Below, piece by piece: positions 28,564 to 37,489 of a stretch of 55,039 nt of DNA. Made by a program: the position numbers and the translations under genes. Where the stretch lies: the NCBI GenBank assembly GCA_014084085.1, contig NPFB01000005.1, forward strand, positions 674,998-730,036. Reading direction: 5' to 3'. This DNA is from Hondaea fermentalgiana. Taxonomy: Eukaryota > Sar > Bigyra > Thraustochytrida > Thraustochytriidae. How positions within the stretch are numbered: position 1 is the first letter of the stretch; each line of letters opens with the position of its first letter. Under the pieces are notes generated by a model. It saw only the letters and a program-made list of their open reading frames with translations, did no database searches and had not been told where the DNA came from.

Positions 28564-30027
28564 CTAGATCCAGTCGGCGCCACTATTTCGTTCGCTCTTG
28601 ATTCTCCCTGCCAAGAACCGGGGAAGGGTCTGCTGAAAACGCATGGACATTGATAATGCGAAGCGATCCTGTTGCTGATCATTTTCATCCTCATCTTCAT
28701 GTGCATTTTCAATTTCTGCTTGATCCTGACCCTGAGCTTGATCTTCCTTGGCTCTAGGTACCGGCTGGTGAGAGGCAAGAGGCTGCGCGAATCGCTGCGA
28801 ATCTTTTTGCTTGAGGGTGAACCCACGACCAGAAATCGTACGGAGAGTGCTTTTCAAGCCCGAACTACGATCTGTTTCTCCAGTTGCGGAGCTGGCCATG
28901 GTAGAAATAGCAGCTGACTTGCGGCTGTTGCCATGAGAAATCGCACTCTGGGCGATTTCGCGAGCAATCAGTACGTAGGTCATCCAGCCAATAGGATTAA
29001 AGTAATCGAACTTGTTGCAGAAGAATGGCACGACAGCAAAGACAATGAGAAGGGTCGCCTGAACCCCGCCGTGGACGATGCCTTTTATCTCCCCGTTAAT
29101 CATCTTTCGCCTTGTCTCACGCAAGATGTCGCTCTCGTGAAGCTGCTGCGAATCCGCAAACATGTCTCTGGCCTTTTGGTATACTGCAAACGCTTGACTC
29201 ATGTGAAGCAAAACGGTCAGGAAATTCGTCCACAGGTAAAGTCGAAAGACTGCAATGGCAAGTCGGTTGGGGTAGCCGCCATCGAGAAGTGTGATGATTG
29301 GCAGAAAACTACAGAATAGAGAGCCGGCGAGGTTGGCTCTTGCCATCCAGCGTGTGAGTTTGACGAGAAAGAGGATCTCGGACTGCCTCCGGCGCGAGTT
29401 GCGCAAAAAGGTTGCGAGCAGCGCGGGTTGGTAGAAAAAGATCATGGTGGAGAAGGCAGCGCGCACGAGTGCAAAAAGTAGCGTTGGGGCGATGGAGACG
29501 CCAATGCGGGCGCTGGGTACAAAGAACTTGATCATACCCATGGCGAGAATCCCGGGACAGCCGATATAGGTGAATGTCATGACCGCCATAAGTCCTGGAT
29601 TGTCCACGAGACGCGTCCGCATGCCTGCGCGAAGTCGCGTCTCTCGGTTCTTTTTAAATGTTTCCCACTTGTCCATGATCTGATCCCACATGGAGATCTG
29701 CCCCCAGACGGCAAGAAACATGAGAGCGCCCCACAAGGCGAACACCGACACCGAGTGAATTTGACAGTCGAGGTACTGTGTGTTGACAAAGTCGCTGCGA
29801 CCTGTCCACCCGCTGTCGCATTCGCACGCACCATCGCTCGTGCACGAACCGTGTCCGCTGCAGACAAATGCGCTTGACAAGACGCTCGGTGTTGACCACG
29901 GCATGCGCTCGCCGCACGAGTAGGGCACGCCCTCGACGGGCTGCGCGGAGGCTGGTATCGGCCCGAAGCTCGCGACGACGACGGCAGCGGCGACCATCGC
30001 CGTTGCGCTCCGCACGGCCGCCACCAT
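28564..30027 (-). CDS. EGF-domain, seven-transmembrane protein, GPCR-like, 487 aa
   Basis: The start ATG lies in the strong context GACCATGG and is followed by a signal peptide (AAAVVVASFGPIPASAQP, cleavage near 29-30). The short ectodomain carries an EGF-like module (CSGHGSCTSDGACECDSGW, about 56-76). Seven hydrophobic segments follow between about 93 and 365, including VFALWGALMFLAVWG, APTLLFALVRAAFS and LLIVFAVVPFF. The C-terminal about 120 residues are cytosolic, with a Ser/Thr-rich part and an acidic Gln/Asp/Glu-rich part. The topology fits an orphan receptor, but I cannot place it in a GPCR class and no G-protein coupling motif is obvious. It is divergent with a second 7TM gene at 31128. 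Confidence 0.78.
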   Translation of the reverse strand: MVAAVRSATAMVAAAVVVASFGPIPASAQPVEGVPYSCGERMPWSTPSVLSSAFVCSGHGSCTSDGACECDSGWTGRSDFVNTQYLDCQIHSVSVFALWGALMFLAVWGQISMWDQIMDKWETFKKNRETRLRAGMRTRLVDNPGLMAVMTFTYIGCPGILAMGMIKFFVPSARIGVSIAPTLLFALVRAAFSTMIFFYQPALLATFLRNSRRRQSEILFLVKLTRWMARANLAGSLFCSFLPIITLLDGGYPNRLAIAVFRLYLWTNFLTVLLHMSQAFAVYQKARDMFADSQQLHESDILRETRRKMINGEIKGIVHGGVQATLLIVFAVVPFFCNKFDYFNPIGWMTYVLIAREIAQSAISHGNSRKSAAISTMASSATGETDRSSGLKSTLRTISGRGFTLKQKDSQRFAQPLASHQPVPRAKEDQAQGQDQAEIENAHEDEDENDQQQDRFALSMSMRFQQTLPRFLAGRIKSERNSGADWI

Positions 30028-31127
30028 GGTCTCCAGCCGTCGTATTCTTGTCGTGGCGACAGACCGTCTTCACGCAAGGCTTGCTCCCTTGCTAGCGGTT
30101 CTGTCTGCCGCAAAAAGCTGAGCTGCGTAGCCCCCTCGTTTTCGCCACATGCATGCCTTGCGCCCCTCCCCCGCGATCCACTTCGACCGGCGAGCTGCAC
30201 GTAAGCTCCCCAGAAGGGGCGCAAGTCCACATCCGCCCGCCGGCCGCACCAGAGCCCTCCCTCAAACTGGACAGCCGCTCGTCCCGGCGGCCCTCCGCGA
30301 GCGAGTCCATCCCCCCGTACGCGCGCGCATCCGCTGGACCCCTCGCTCGCAGTTCCGCGTTCGCGTACCGGTACACACCCTGCAACGCCGTTCGCGTACC
30401 CCCGCACCCGCTCTCCCGGCCCCGCTCGCTCTTTCTCCCATCTCTTCGGGCCTGCGTCCGCCCGCCGGGAGAGCGATCGACCGCGGCCACCAGACCCGCG
30501 ACCGGAGAGACCAGCTGCAGCCCGCGCGGCCGACGCGGACCCGCACGCCCTGCCCGCCCTCGCCGCGCCGCCGCAGATCGCGCGGGCGGGGACGCCCAAG
30601 GGGGAGACAAAGACAAAAGGCGAAGAGGCCGGAAGAGCAAACAGCATTGCAAAAGCAGCGAGCAGAGGCGCCCAGACCTCGAGCCCTCGACGCCCGCCGC
30701 CAGCCAGCCAGCCAGCCAGCCAGCCGGCCGGACGCTCGCCCGCCGCACCGCGTCGCGCTGTACCGCGTCGCGCACGTCCGCGCCTGCTCCTCGCGCTGCG
30801 AAAAGCGGAGGCGAGCGACCGTCTGCAGCTGCGCGCAGACGACAACGGGCTGTGCTCGCGAGCCAGACTGTGCAGGCCCGCCCGCTCGCGCGAGGCTCGC
30901 GCGCTCGTGCGCTCGTGCTCGCGTGCACGCGCTCCGGGCGTAGACCTCGCCGCACGCGAGCCGAGCCGTCGAAGGACCGAGCAGTTGGGCCAGCTGAGCG
31001 GGACGAGCTCGAAGGAAGTGTAGGCCGAGGTGGAGAAGAGCTTGACGAGTCTTTTCTTGGTCGCAGTTAGCCGCTTTTGCTGCAGACAGATACCAACTAC
31101 AAAAAAGAAACAAGAAAGAAAGAGACC
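30028..31127. promoter_or_regulatory. Divergent intergenic region between two 7TM genes
   Basis: This 1.1-kb GC-rich region has a (CAGC)n tract and long simultaneous open frames on both strands caused by low stop-codon density. None starts with a convincing ATG or shows a domain. I treat it as promoter and 5' UTR for both receptor genes. Confidence 0.45.
30700..30726. repeat. (CAGC)n microsatellite
   Basis: About six uninterrupted CAGC units in the divergent region between the two 7TM genes. Confidence 0.92.
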
Positions 31128-32384
31128 ATGGCTTTCTGCGAGGGCGACCACTACTATGACGTCTTTGATCCTCGCGAGAACGAGACCGCACGGGCGGAAT
31201 GTATCATGTCCGCGCAGTGGTCCGACTTCGAGTGGGTCCAACCGTACAACTCCAAGTCGGAAAAGGTGTTTTTGGTGGTCGGCATAGTGACCATTGCCAT
31301 TAGTGTTGGACTCATGGTCTTTTTCCACAAACATCGTGCCACGAAAGTGATGAAGGCCTCACGCATTTTCGCTTTTGGCGTCCTCTCAGGCTTCATTGTC
31401 CTCATCCTCGGCCTCTTCATGTGGCCATTGCAATCGAACGAAGCAGTCTGTTTCGTCAAACCATGGTTTCTCGCGCTTGGATTCGGCCTTGTGGGCGGCG
31501 CTCTGCTGAGCCGTCTGTACCACCTGTACTATTTTTTTTGGCTTTCCAACAACCCGAACCGTCCCATCCGCGAACTTTTGCAGTACCAGACCCCTGAAAA
31601 GGCCCAATCGCGCGATCAGCGACTGCGTCTCTACTTTGTGGGCATCATCATCTTGGAACTTCTCCTCATTCTTATCATGGAGAGCGTACCTGCGTCAAGG
31701 CCAAACGTCAACTACGAATGCTGCCCGGTTGACGAAAAGGTCTACACCGTGTGTCAGTTCAGTGATGCTTTTGGCTGGACCGCGTTTGTGGTCAACCTTG
31801 TTCCCATCATCATGGGGCTTTTCTTTTTGATTCGCGTGCATCAATTGCACCACCAGATTTCCAAGTCAGTGGCGAAGAAAAAACGTCAAGACGCCGAAAC
31901 GAGCGCAGCTTCGCGATTCTCAGACGGTGCGTCGGCGGAGGAACAGATCAAAGCTGCTCTGGACCGCGAGCTCAAGCGCTTTCGGCCAATCGAGATCATC
32001 CTCTTTTGGGTGGCCTTTTGTGGCGTTGTTCTCACCATCATCGGATATACTGGCTTGGTGCTGGAATCCATGGACGGTCGTCTGGCATACTACTGTCTCC
32101 GCGGCATCATGTTCATCACAATCGTCTGGCTTTGTTTGTATCGCATCTTCAAACCAATGGTGGACGAAATTAATATCATAGCAAATCCGGCGCGAACAGC
32201 AGAAACGAACCCCAACGTCACGCCTAAAACCTCGTACAATGCCACCAACACTGGGTCTGCCGCAAAGCCTAGCACGCAACCTGAGACGACGGGCGCCACA
32301 ACGTCCGACACTGTCGCGCCGGAGGCAGAAATCGCGGAAAATCCAGCAAAAACTTCCTCCTACACGGAGATGACCGCTGTCTAA
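31128..32384 (+). CDS. Class C-like seven-transmembrane receptor lacking a ligand-binding ectodomain, 418 aa
   Basis: The ATG at 31128 lies in an ideal ACCATGG context and is preferred over the non-ATG frame opening upstream. A short N-terminal segment of about 50 residues, without a signal peptide, precedes seven membrane helices (about 46-365), including VFLVVGIVTIAISVGLMVFF, PWFLALGFGLVGGALLSRL and LFWVAFCGVVLTIIGYTGLV. The motif VMKASRIFAFGVLSG at the start of TM2, a Cys before TM3 (AVCFVKPWF) and the ALLSRLYHLYYFF end of TM3 resemble GABA-B-type class C receptors. The large Venus-flytrap ectodomain is absent. The second extracellular loop contains ECCPVDEKVYTVC. The C-terminal tail is Thr/Ala-rich. 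Ligand and coupling are unknown. Confidence 0.82.
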   Translation: MAFCEGDHYYDVFDPRENETARAECIMSAQWSDFEWVQPYNSKSEKVFLVVGIVTIAISVGLMVFFHKHRATKVMKASRIFAFGVLSGFIVLILGLFMWPLQSNEAVCFVKPWFLALGFGLVGGALLSRLYHLYYFFWLSNNPNRPIRELLQYQTPEKAQSRDQRLRLYFVGIIILELLLILIMESVPASRPNVNYECCPVDEKVYTVCQFSDAFGWTAFVVNLVPIIMGLFFLIRVHQLHHQISKSVAKKKRQDAETSAASRFSDGASAEEQIKAALDRELKRFRPIEIILFWVAFCGVVLTIIGYTGLVLESMDGRLAYYCLRGIMFITIVWLCLYRIFKPMVDEINIIANPARTAETNPNVTPKTSYNATNTGSAAKPSTQPETTGATTSDTVAPEAEIAENPAKTSSYTEMTAV

Positions 32385-32608
32385 ATTCTTTTCTCCTTCG
32401 TATGTCGTTCCAAAGACCATTCGTTTCCCCTCATACCACCACACTCCATTTCTTTTTTTTTTACGTTGTTTCTTTACTTGCTTTCTTTTCCTCTGCATTA
32501 TTCATCCAGCTCCAAGGTCTCTCGCTCTCTCCGCCACTTTTTTTTTTTTTCATCGAGTTCGATCGAGTCACATCGAGAACCTTGTTGTTGCACCATCAAA
32601 CGGTGATC
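32385..32608. promoter_or_regulatory. Tandem intergenic region with poly(T) runs upstream of the exonuclease gene
   Basis: The 224 bases include an 11-T run around 32453-32462 interrupted by one C/A, and an uninterrupted 13-T run at 32538-32550. An in-frame ATG at 32402 would put these runs into coding sequence as poly-Phe, which I consider unlikely. The region probably holds the receptor's 3' UTR and the exonuclease 5' UTR. Confidence 0.5.
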
Positions 32609-34009
32609 ATGCTTCTCGCACGCAAAGAACTTGAGGCGTGTGCGGCTCGATGGGAAGCCAGCATCCAGGGCCGATTGCATGCAGAGGCAGAAGTAGCCCT
32701 TTGTGACCCGCACGGAGCACAACGCAGACAGCTCGTCGCGCAGTGCCATGAGCACCCTTCGTGGCGAGAAAAGTATGTGGACCAACTTCGGCAGCTCGGC
32801 CGCCTAAGTGAGCACGACTACTGCCGAACAAAGGCAAAAGATGGCACCTTGCCCGAAGGCACGCACCTTGCTCTCGCTCTAGACTGTGAGATGATCGAAA
32901 CCACGGGCAACGATATGGCACTCGCACGCGTTAGCGTCGTCAATGTTCAGGGTCGCACGGTACTTGACGTCTTTGTGCTGCCGTGCGAACCGACCTATAT
33001 CGTGGATTGCAGAACGGCAATCACTGGCCTTGACAAGCACGACCTCGTGGAAAAGGGCGTGACAGTGCGCGAGGCACAGCGACGATTTGCAGGTTTGTGC
33101 TGCCCCGAGACTGTCCTCATGGGCCACGCGCTTGACCACGATCTGCTGGCGCTCGGATTTCGCCACGATCTCGTCATCGATACCAGCTTCCTCTTTCCTG
33201 TACTTGACGCGGCGCTGGCGGGACCCACGTACGATAGATTGCACAGTCTGAGTCATCTCTCTGACACAATTCTTCGCCGCTCCATGGATCGATCGGCGCG
33301 CGGTGGCGTGCATGACTCGATCGAAGACGCGGTCAATTCGCTTGACCTCGTCAAGTACTTGCTGTGCGCCTGCGCGCGTTCTTCTGTAGCGAAGGCGCCA
33401 CCGGTCCCACCGCGTGCTCGCCGATTCCGTCAGCGCGGGCCAAACTTTGGTTTCGCAGAGGCACTTCGGGCGCGACAGGTTTTTGCCAGCAGCTCGGCAG
33501 CAACCGTGTCATGGGCGACGGACGAAGCTCGCAAAGCACGCGTGCGCGAGTTCTATAGTCTTTCGCTCGTCTCGAGCTTTGAGAACCACGGTCACGAACA
33601 AACGACCATCTTAAAAGTCCCTTCGTCTCGAACGGCAACGCCAAAACCGTCGGCGACGCCAAAACCATCACCTACTCCAAACACGAGCGCAAAGGCGTAT
33701 TCAAGCAGACATGTCTCCCATCCTCCCTTGTCCTCGTCATCCTCGTCATCCTCAGCCGTGCAACGCCCTTTAGCGGCATCAGCAACACAGGCAACGCCAT
33801 CTCGTGGTGCCACTGCAACTGCAGAGGTTATGGTACGTAATCCACGGGGCGGGAACTCACGCGTGCGTATCAACGTTGCACAGACAGATTTGCATCGAAC
33901 CCTGATCGGCAGCCGGGAGCAAATTCGCCGAAAACAAGAAGCGAATGCTCGCATCGCAAAGCTCATGGGCAAGGGCAAAGGAAAGCGACCATCGCTTTTC
34001 AGGCGTTGA
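32609..34009 (+). CDS. DEDDh 3'-5' RNA exonuclease, REX/REXO family
   Basis: Members of this family trim rRNA, snRNA or tRNA ends. I start at the ATG at 32609 (MLLARKEL), giving 466 aa; an upstream in-frame ATG at 32402 would add a poly-Phe, non-conserved leader. The exonuclease domain (about 87-252) has ExoI LALDCEMIE (Asp92, Glu94), the GLDKHDL segment, ExoII GHALDHDLLAL (Asp178) and ExoIII HDSIEDA (His235, Asp240), so all catalytic residues are present. REX1/REX3/REXO1-like proteins share the DCEM motif. The N-terminal helical region (about 1-85) resembles the pre-domain of REXO proteins. The C-terminal 200 residues are Ser/Pro/Thr-rich and end in a basic tail (KGKGKRPSLFRR) that may target the nucleolus. 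Confidence 0.9.
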   Translation: MLLARKELEACAARWEASIQGRLHAEAEVALCDPHGAQRRQLVAQCHEHPSWREKYVDQLRQLGRLSEHDYCRTKAKDGTLPEGTHLALALDCEMIETTGNDMALARVSVVNVQGRTVLDVFVLPCEPTYIVDCRTAITGLDKHDLVEKGVTVREAQRRFAGLCCPETVLMGHALDHDLLALGFRHDLVIDTSFLFPVLDAALAGPTYDRLHSLSHLSDTILRRSMDRSARGGVHDSIEDAVNSLDLVKYLLCACARSSVAKAPPVPPRARRFRQRGPNFGFAEALRARQVFASSSAATVSWATDEARKARVREFYSLSLVSSFENHGHEQTTILKVPSSRTATPKPSATPKPSPTPNTSAKAYSSRHVSHPPLSSSSSSSSAVQRPLAASATQATPSRGATATAEVMVRNPRGGNSRVRINVAQTDLHRTLIGSREQIRRKQEANARIAKLMGKGKGKRPSLFRR

Positions 34010-34701
34010 TGCGTCGTGAACTTGTTGTAAGAGTAAAATGATATCCACTTTATCTCTCCTTTGCACGAAGAGGGCCAAATCAAGATTCTTTTCAAGTTCC
34101 TTTTGGGGCGGAGGAACGAACGGAAAGAAGGATTTTCGTGACACGACTTTCTTTGCTTTTTCTTCTCTGATCAGACAAAAGAAAAGCAAGTTCTCGCAGC
34201 AACTCTTTGGTCGTGTTCTTGCCACGTGCATCATGAGTTTTCTAAAGATCAACGGGAGAGTACGTAGTAGGCCTCGCATACCCTTACGTTTCTGGGAGGA
34301 GATGCGCTTGTTCCGCGCATGTATTACAGAACACGAGCACCTCTTTTACGTGCCCATGAATGAACGAGTCGTAAAAAACAAAGCAAGCACGCAAGCGAGT
34401 CGCAAGCAAGCAAGCAAGCAGAGGCACATCTTGCGCGCGGCGGCGGCGTGAGACGCCCCGCTGGCGTGCGGCGCGGCGCATCGCGGCCGCAAAGACTCGC
34501 CTGCGCGGCGCAGGTCGGCCACGCCCACGGCAGAACCGCCCGGCGCGCGGAGGCGCGGCGTGGGCGGATCCTAGGACTCCTCGGTGGCGTCATCCGTCAA
34601 AGCCGCGTCAAGGCGGCGTGGCGCTGCGCGGCAGTGCGGCGCGGAGCTTCAGTCCTGCGCAGAGCGCTCTCCCGCGCGGAGAGCAAGGCAGGAAGGCAAC
34701 C
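34010..34701. promoter_or_regulatory. Intergenic region upstream of the PROPPIN gene
   Basis: The 692 bases are AT-rich up to about 34400 (3' UTR of the exonuclease), then abruptly GC-rich. A (CAAG)n tract lies at 34401-34420. No gene is supported. Confidence 0.45.
34401..34420. repeat. Short (CAAG)n repeat
   Basis: GCAAGCAAGCAAGCAAGCAG, at the boundary between AT-rich and GC-rich intergenic DNA. Confidence 0.85.
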
Positions 34702-35886
34702 ATGATGACCAGCCGATCGAGCGTGCGCGCACCGTTGCTTTTCCTGGGGTTCAACCAGGATAGCAGTTGCGTCTTGGCCGGGATGGACGACGGGTTCTGT
34801 ACGTTCAACACGGAACCCTTTGCAGAAGGAACGTGGCGCAAGCTCGAGACGGGCGGCGTCGGGGCCGTCGAGCTGCTGTACAGGAGCAACATACTCGCGC
34901 TGGTGGGCGGAGGAAGCTGCCCGAATTGGTCCGTAAACAAGGTGATGCTCTGGGACGACTCGAAGAAACGCTGCGTAGGTGAACTCGGATTTCAGACACC
35001 CGTCAAGGGTGTGCGCATGCGCAAGGATATTGTCGTTGTCGTGCTGGAGAAGAACGTTTTTGTGTATAACTTTTTGGACCTTCGCGTGCGCTACAGCTTT
35101 GACACAGCGCCCAACCCGAGAGGACTTTGCGGGCTCAGCCTCGAGCAACAAAACCGCGTGCTCGCCTATCCTGGCCTCGCTCGAGGCAGCATACAAGTCG
35201 AGTGCCTTGGCGAAACCAGCGTTGAGGCATCGCGAACAATTCAAGCCCATGAATCCGAAATTTATGCGCTCGCCGTAACTCGCGACGGCGGACTGGTGGC
35301 CTCGGCTTCAGAGCGAGGCACTCTCATTCGTGTCTTTGTGGCGCGCACCGGCGCCCTTTTGCACGAATTGCGCAGGGGCACCGATGGAGCCTCCATTCAC
35401 TCCATCTGCTTCGACGCCACGAGCTCTCTGCTTGCTTGCACCAGCGACAAGTGCACGGTGCACATTTTCGAGGTCGCGAGCGTCCCGGGGCAGCACACCT
35501 CCTCGCAGCAAGTGGAGGCTTCGCAGGCAGGCGCAGGCGCTGAAGAGGGCCACTTTTCAGCCTCCGTGGGTGCCGCCGAGGCGGACTCGCATGTTGGCGC
35601 GAGTCTTTCGTCGTCGCTGCCCCAAAACCTGGCAAACATGGCTGGCCACGCGCAGTCCATGCTACGCGAGAACTTGGGCGAGTACTTGCCAAAATACTTT
35701 ACCACGGAGACCAGGCGTAGCTGCGTCCGTTTCCCTGTACAGCAGACAACCACGGTGTGCGCCTTTGGCGCAAAACCAAACTCTCTTCTTGTTGCAGGCT
35801 ATGATGGGTCCTTTTCGCAATTTTCTTTTGACCCCGTCAGCGGCTCGCACGAGCGCACCTATTTGTCATCGATATTTCCTGCGTAG
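34702..35886 (+). CDS. WDR45: PROPPIN β-propeller, WDR45/WDR45B (WIPI3/4)-like autophagy protein
   Basis: WD-repeat phosphoinositide-binding protein that acts in autophagosome formation, with WIPI4-type members working together with ATG2. The first ATGs are at 34702 and 34705 (MMTSRSS), giving 394 aa; the open frame upstream lacks an ATG. The propeller covers about 10-390. The lipid-binding signature is LRRG at residues 223-226 (ELRRGTDGASIHSICF), in the L/FRRG position. It is preceded by HESEIYALAVTRDGGLVASASERGTLIRVF, close to human WDR45/WDR45B. NPRGLCGL and the following blade also match that clade rather than WIPI1/2. Residues about 258-325 are a Ser/Gln/Ala-rich loop. Its stop lies only 48 bases from the stop of the convergent ALKBH8-like gene. 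Confidence 0.92.
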   Translation: MMTSRSSVRAPLLFLGFNQDSSCVLAGMDDGFCTFNTEPFAEGTWRKLETGGVGAVELLYRSNILALVGGGSCPNWSVNKVMLWDDSKKRCVGELGFQTPVKGVRMRKDIVVVVLEKNVFVYNFLDLRVRYSFDTAPNPRGLCGLSLEQQNRVLAYPGLARGSIQVECLGETSVEASRTIQAHESEIYALAVTRDGGLVASASERGTLIRVFVARTGALLHELRRGTDGASIHSICFDATSSLLACTSDKCTVHIFEVASVPGQHTSSQQVEASQAGAGAEEGHFSASVGAAEADSHVGASLSSSLPQNLANMAGHAQSMLRENLGEYLPKYFTTETRRSCVRFPVQQTTTVCAFGAKPNSLLVAGYDGSFSQFSFDPVSGSHERTYLSSIFPA

Positions 35887-35934
35887 ACGTGCTCCTACGC
35901 GAGCATACACACACAAACACGCATCTTAACTCTC
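35887..35934. other. Very short convergent intergenic region (48 bp)
   Basis: Only 48 bases separate the two stop codons, so the 3' UTRs of the PROPPIN and ALKBH8-like transcripts must overlap and could form antisense RNA. Confidence 0.7.
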
Positions 35935-37167
35935 TTACAAAGCTTCTTTCTTCTCTTTCTTTGTCACGTCGTCCTGCCCTCTATGCAAGTCAGTGGAAGT
36001 GGGCTTCTCTGCGCTTTCCGAGCAATCGTCAGAACGGCTGACTGACGGCACCTCGACCGGTTCGGGCGTGTGAGACAAGTCGCACATGACGGGACAAGGG
36101 CAAGGCGAGCACTCGAGGGTGGGTTTGAGCATGCGAAATGTGAGACTCACTCGAGTTTCGCGAGGAACGATACCACAACCTTTGATAGGGTCGCTCTTGC
36201 GCTGGAGAATTCCATGCGTGAACCGATATCGAGCCTCTCCCGTCATGATGACAAGGGATCGCGGCGGCAAAAGAACATCAACTACGCCTTCGCGACGCCC
36301 CTCTGGACAGAATCGCATTACACTGACGGCGCCAAGACTGAGACTCGCGAGCCCGTCTGTAAACGCCGAGTGAGTGTCCACGTGGGGGGGGATACCCTGG
36401 CCTGGCAGGTATTCGTTTGCAGTGACCTGTTCTGGATCCCACGCTTCCAAGCCTCGAGTCGCTCCTGCTTCTCGAACGGCATCGCGCACTCTGTCTGCAA
36501 TGCGTGCGAGCCATTCGGGAAATGTTCCAACCTGTCGCGATGCGTCACAACGCCGCGTGCCATAGTCGAACTTGTACCCAAAATGGCGAACACGTCTCTT
36601 TTTCGGCTGACGTCGATGAACAGGTACCTCCCAGGCTTCATCAATACGTGACAAGAGCTCCTTTTCCTCATTTGCATTGACAAAGTTTTCCAAGAGACGC
36701 AGACCAGGTACTTGAACAAGGTCTCCTGCAACATAGTCAACCTCCCGATAGCTTTGAGCGCCATCAATTACCTTTGACGCACCAGTATTTGCATCTGTGT
36801 TCCCGGTCATACTGCTAGCAGCGCTTGCGTCACGGCCGCGTTTCTTGCCGGCAGCTTTGATTTCTTGAACGAGGAGCTCGCGTCCTGATTTCAAGAGGTC
36901 TCGTCGGCCGTGGAATTTTGTAATTGCTGTTTCGCCGACATTTCGATCTGCAAAGCTGATACGCACGACTCCTCTTGCCAGCGGCTTCATCTGAGGCATC
37001 GCAGCATTTACCTCGACGATCTTTTCCTGCACCAGCAGGTGCTCCAGCTCCGCGGCCACGAGCTCGTCCTCGTTCTCGCTCTGGCGGCGCTCGCAAGCTT
37101 CCTCCTCCTCGCTTTGGGGCTTGCTTTTCCGCGCAGGTCCCACCCGCGCGACGGCGACGAGCGTCAT
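35935..37167 (-). CDS. ALKBH8: ALKBH8-like 2-oxoglutarate/Fe(II) oxygenase (tRNA wobble uridine modification)
   Basis: The AlkB-type dioxygenase (about 145-350) closely matches the oxygenase part of ALKBH8, which hydroxylates mcm5U at the tRNA wobble position. It has RVRHFGYKFDY, NEYLPGQGIPPHVDTHSAF (iron ligands His262 and Asp264), MTGEARYRFTHGI (His318) and RVSLTFR (2OG-binding Arg339 and Arg345). The methyltransferase domain of animal ALKBH8 is absent, as in plants and some protists where it is a separate TRM9-type protein. The N-terminal segment about 60-100 (GVVRISFADRNVGETAITKF) looks like the second half of an RRM, with the first half eroded or unrecognised. The C-terminal 60 residues are Cys/Ser/Glu-rich with a Lys-rich tail. 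The ATG at 37165-37167 is divergent from RAD51C. Confidence 0.9.
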   Translation of the reverse strand: MTLVAVARVGPARKSKPQSEEEEACERRQSENEDELVAAELEHLLVQEKIVEVNAAMPQMKPLARGVVRISFADRNVGETAITKFHGRRDLLKSGRELLVQEIKAAGKKRGRDASAASSMTGNTDANTGASKVIDGAQSYREVDYVAGDLVQVPGLRLLENFVNANEEKELLSRIDEAWEVPVHRRQPKKRRVRHFGYKFDYGTRRCDASRQVGTFPEWLARIADRVRDAVREAGATRGLEAWDPEQVTANEYLPGQGIPPHVDTHSAFTDGLASLSLGAVSVMRFCPEGRREGVVDVLLPPRSLVIMTGEARYRFTHGILQRKSDPIKGCGIVPRETRVSLTFRMLKPTLECSPCPCPVMCDLSHTPEPVEVPSVSRSDDCSESAEKPTSTDLHRGQDDVTKKEKKEAL

Positions 37168-37489
37168 GGCCCTCTCGCGCGTCCGCCTGGAGCGCGCGCC
37201 GCCTCGAGCAAGGCCTCCTCCTCGTCCGGGCCGGGCGTGGTCTGCAGCTTTGCGTTATGCTGCCACACGTTTGAAAAGATCGACTCGCGTGGACGGATGT
37301 GATGGTTGGGAGTTCAAGTCGCTGCAGCAGATCCGTATCGCGCGAGAGAGCCGCGCGCGCAGAACCTCGTGCGCGGGGCGGCCCTTCTTGGCGGCGTGCT
37401 GGCCTCGGCGGCGTGCTCGCTCGCCCGTCGCTCCTCGCTTGACGCTCCACGCTCGAGGCCCGGTCCGGGGGCCGGAGAAGGCGGGCAGG
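37168..37489. promoter_or_regulatory. Divergent promoter region ALKBH8-like / RAD51C
   Basis: The 322 GC-rich bases between two start codons must contain both promoters. No TATA-like element is visible, and the RAD51C frame is open through it without an ATG. Confidence 0.5.

Noticed and set aside
30153..31070. 305-codon plus-strand frame in the 7TM intergenic region
   Set aside because: Several frames are open together on both strands, which indicates low stop density rather than coding selection.
29577..31334. 585-codon minus-strand frame across the 7TM intergenic region
   Set aside because: It overlaps two real genes in other frames, is Arg/Ala/Gly-rich and lacks any domain.
32402..32608. 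Upstream in-frame ATG extending the exonuclease by 69 residues
   Set aside because: The extension is encoded by poly(T) tracts (poly-Phe) and is unlike the family's N terminus. The ATG at 32609 fits better.
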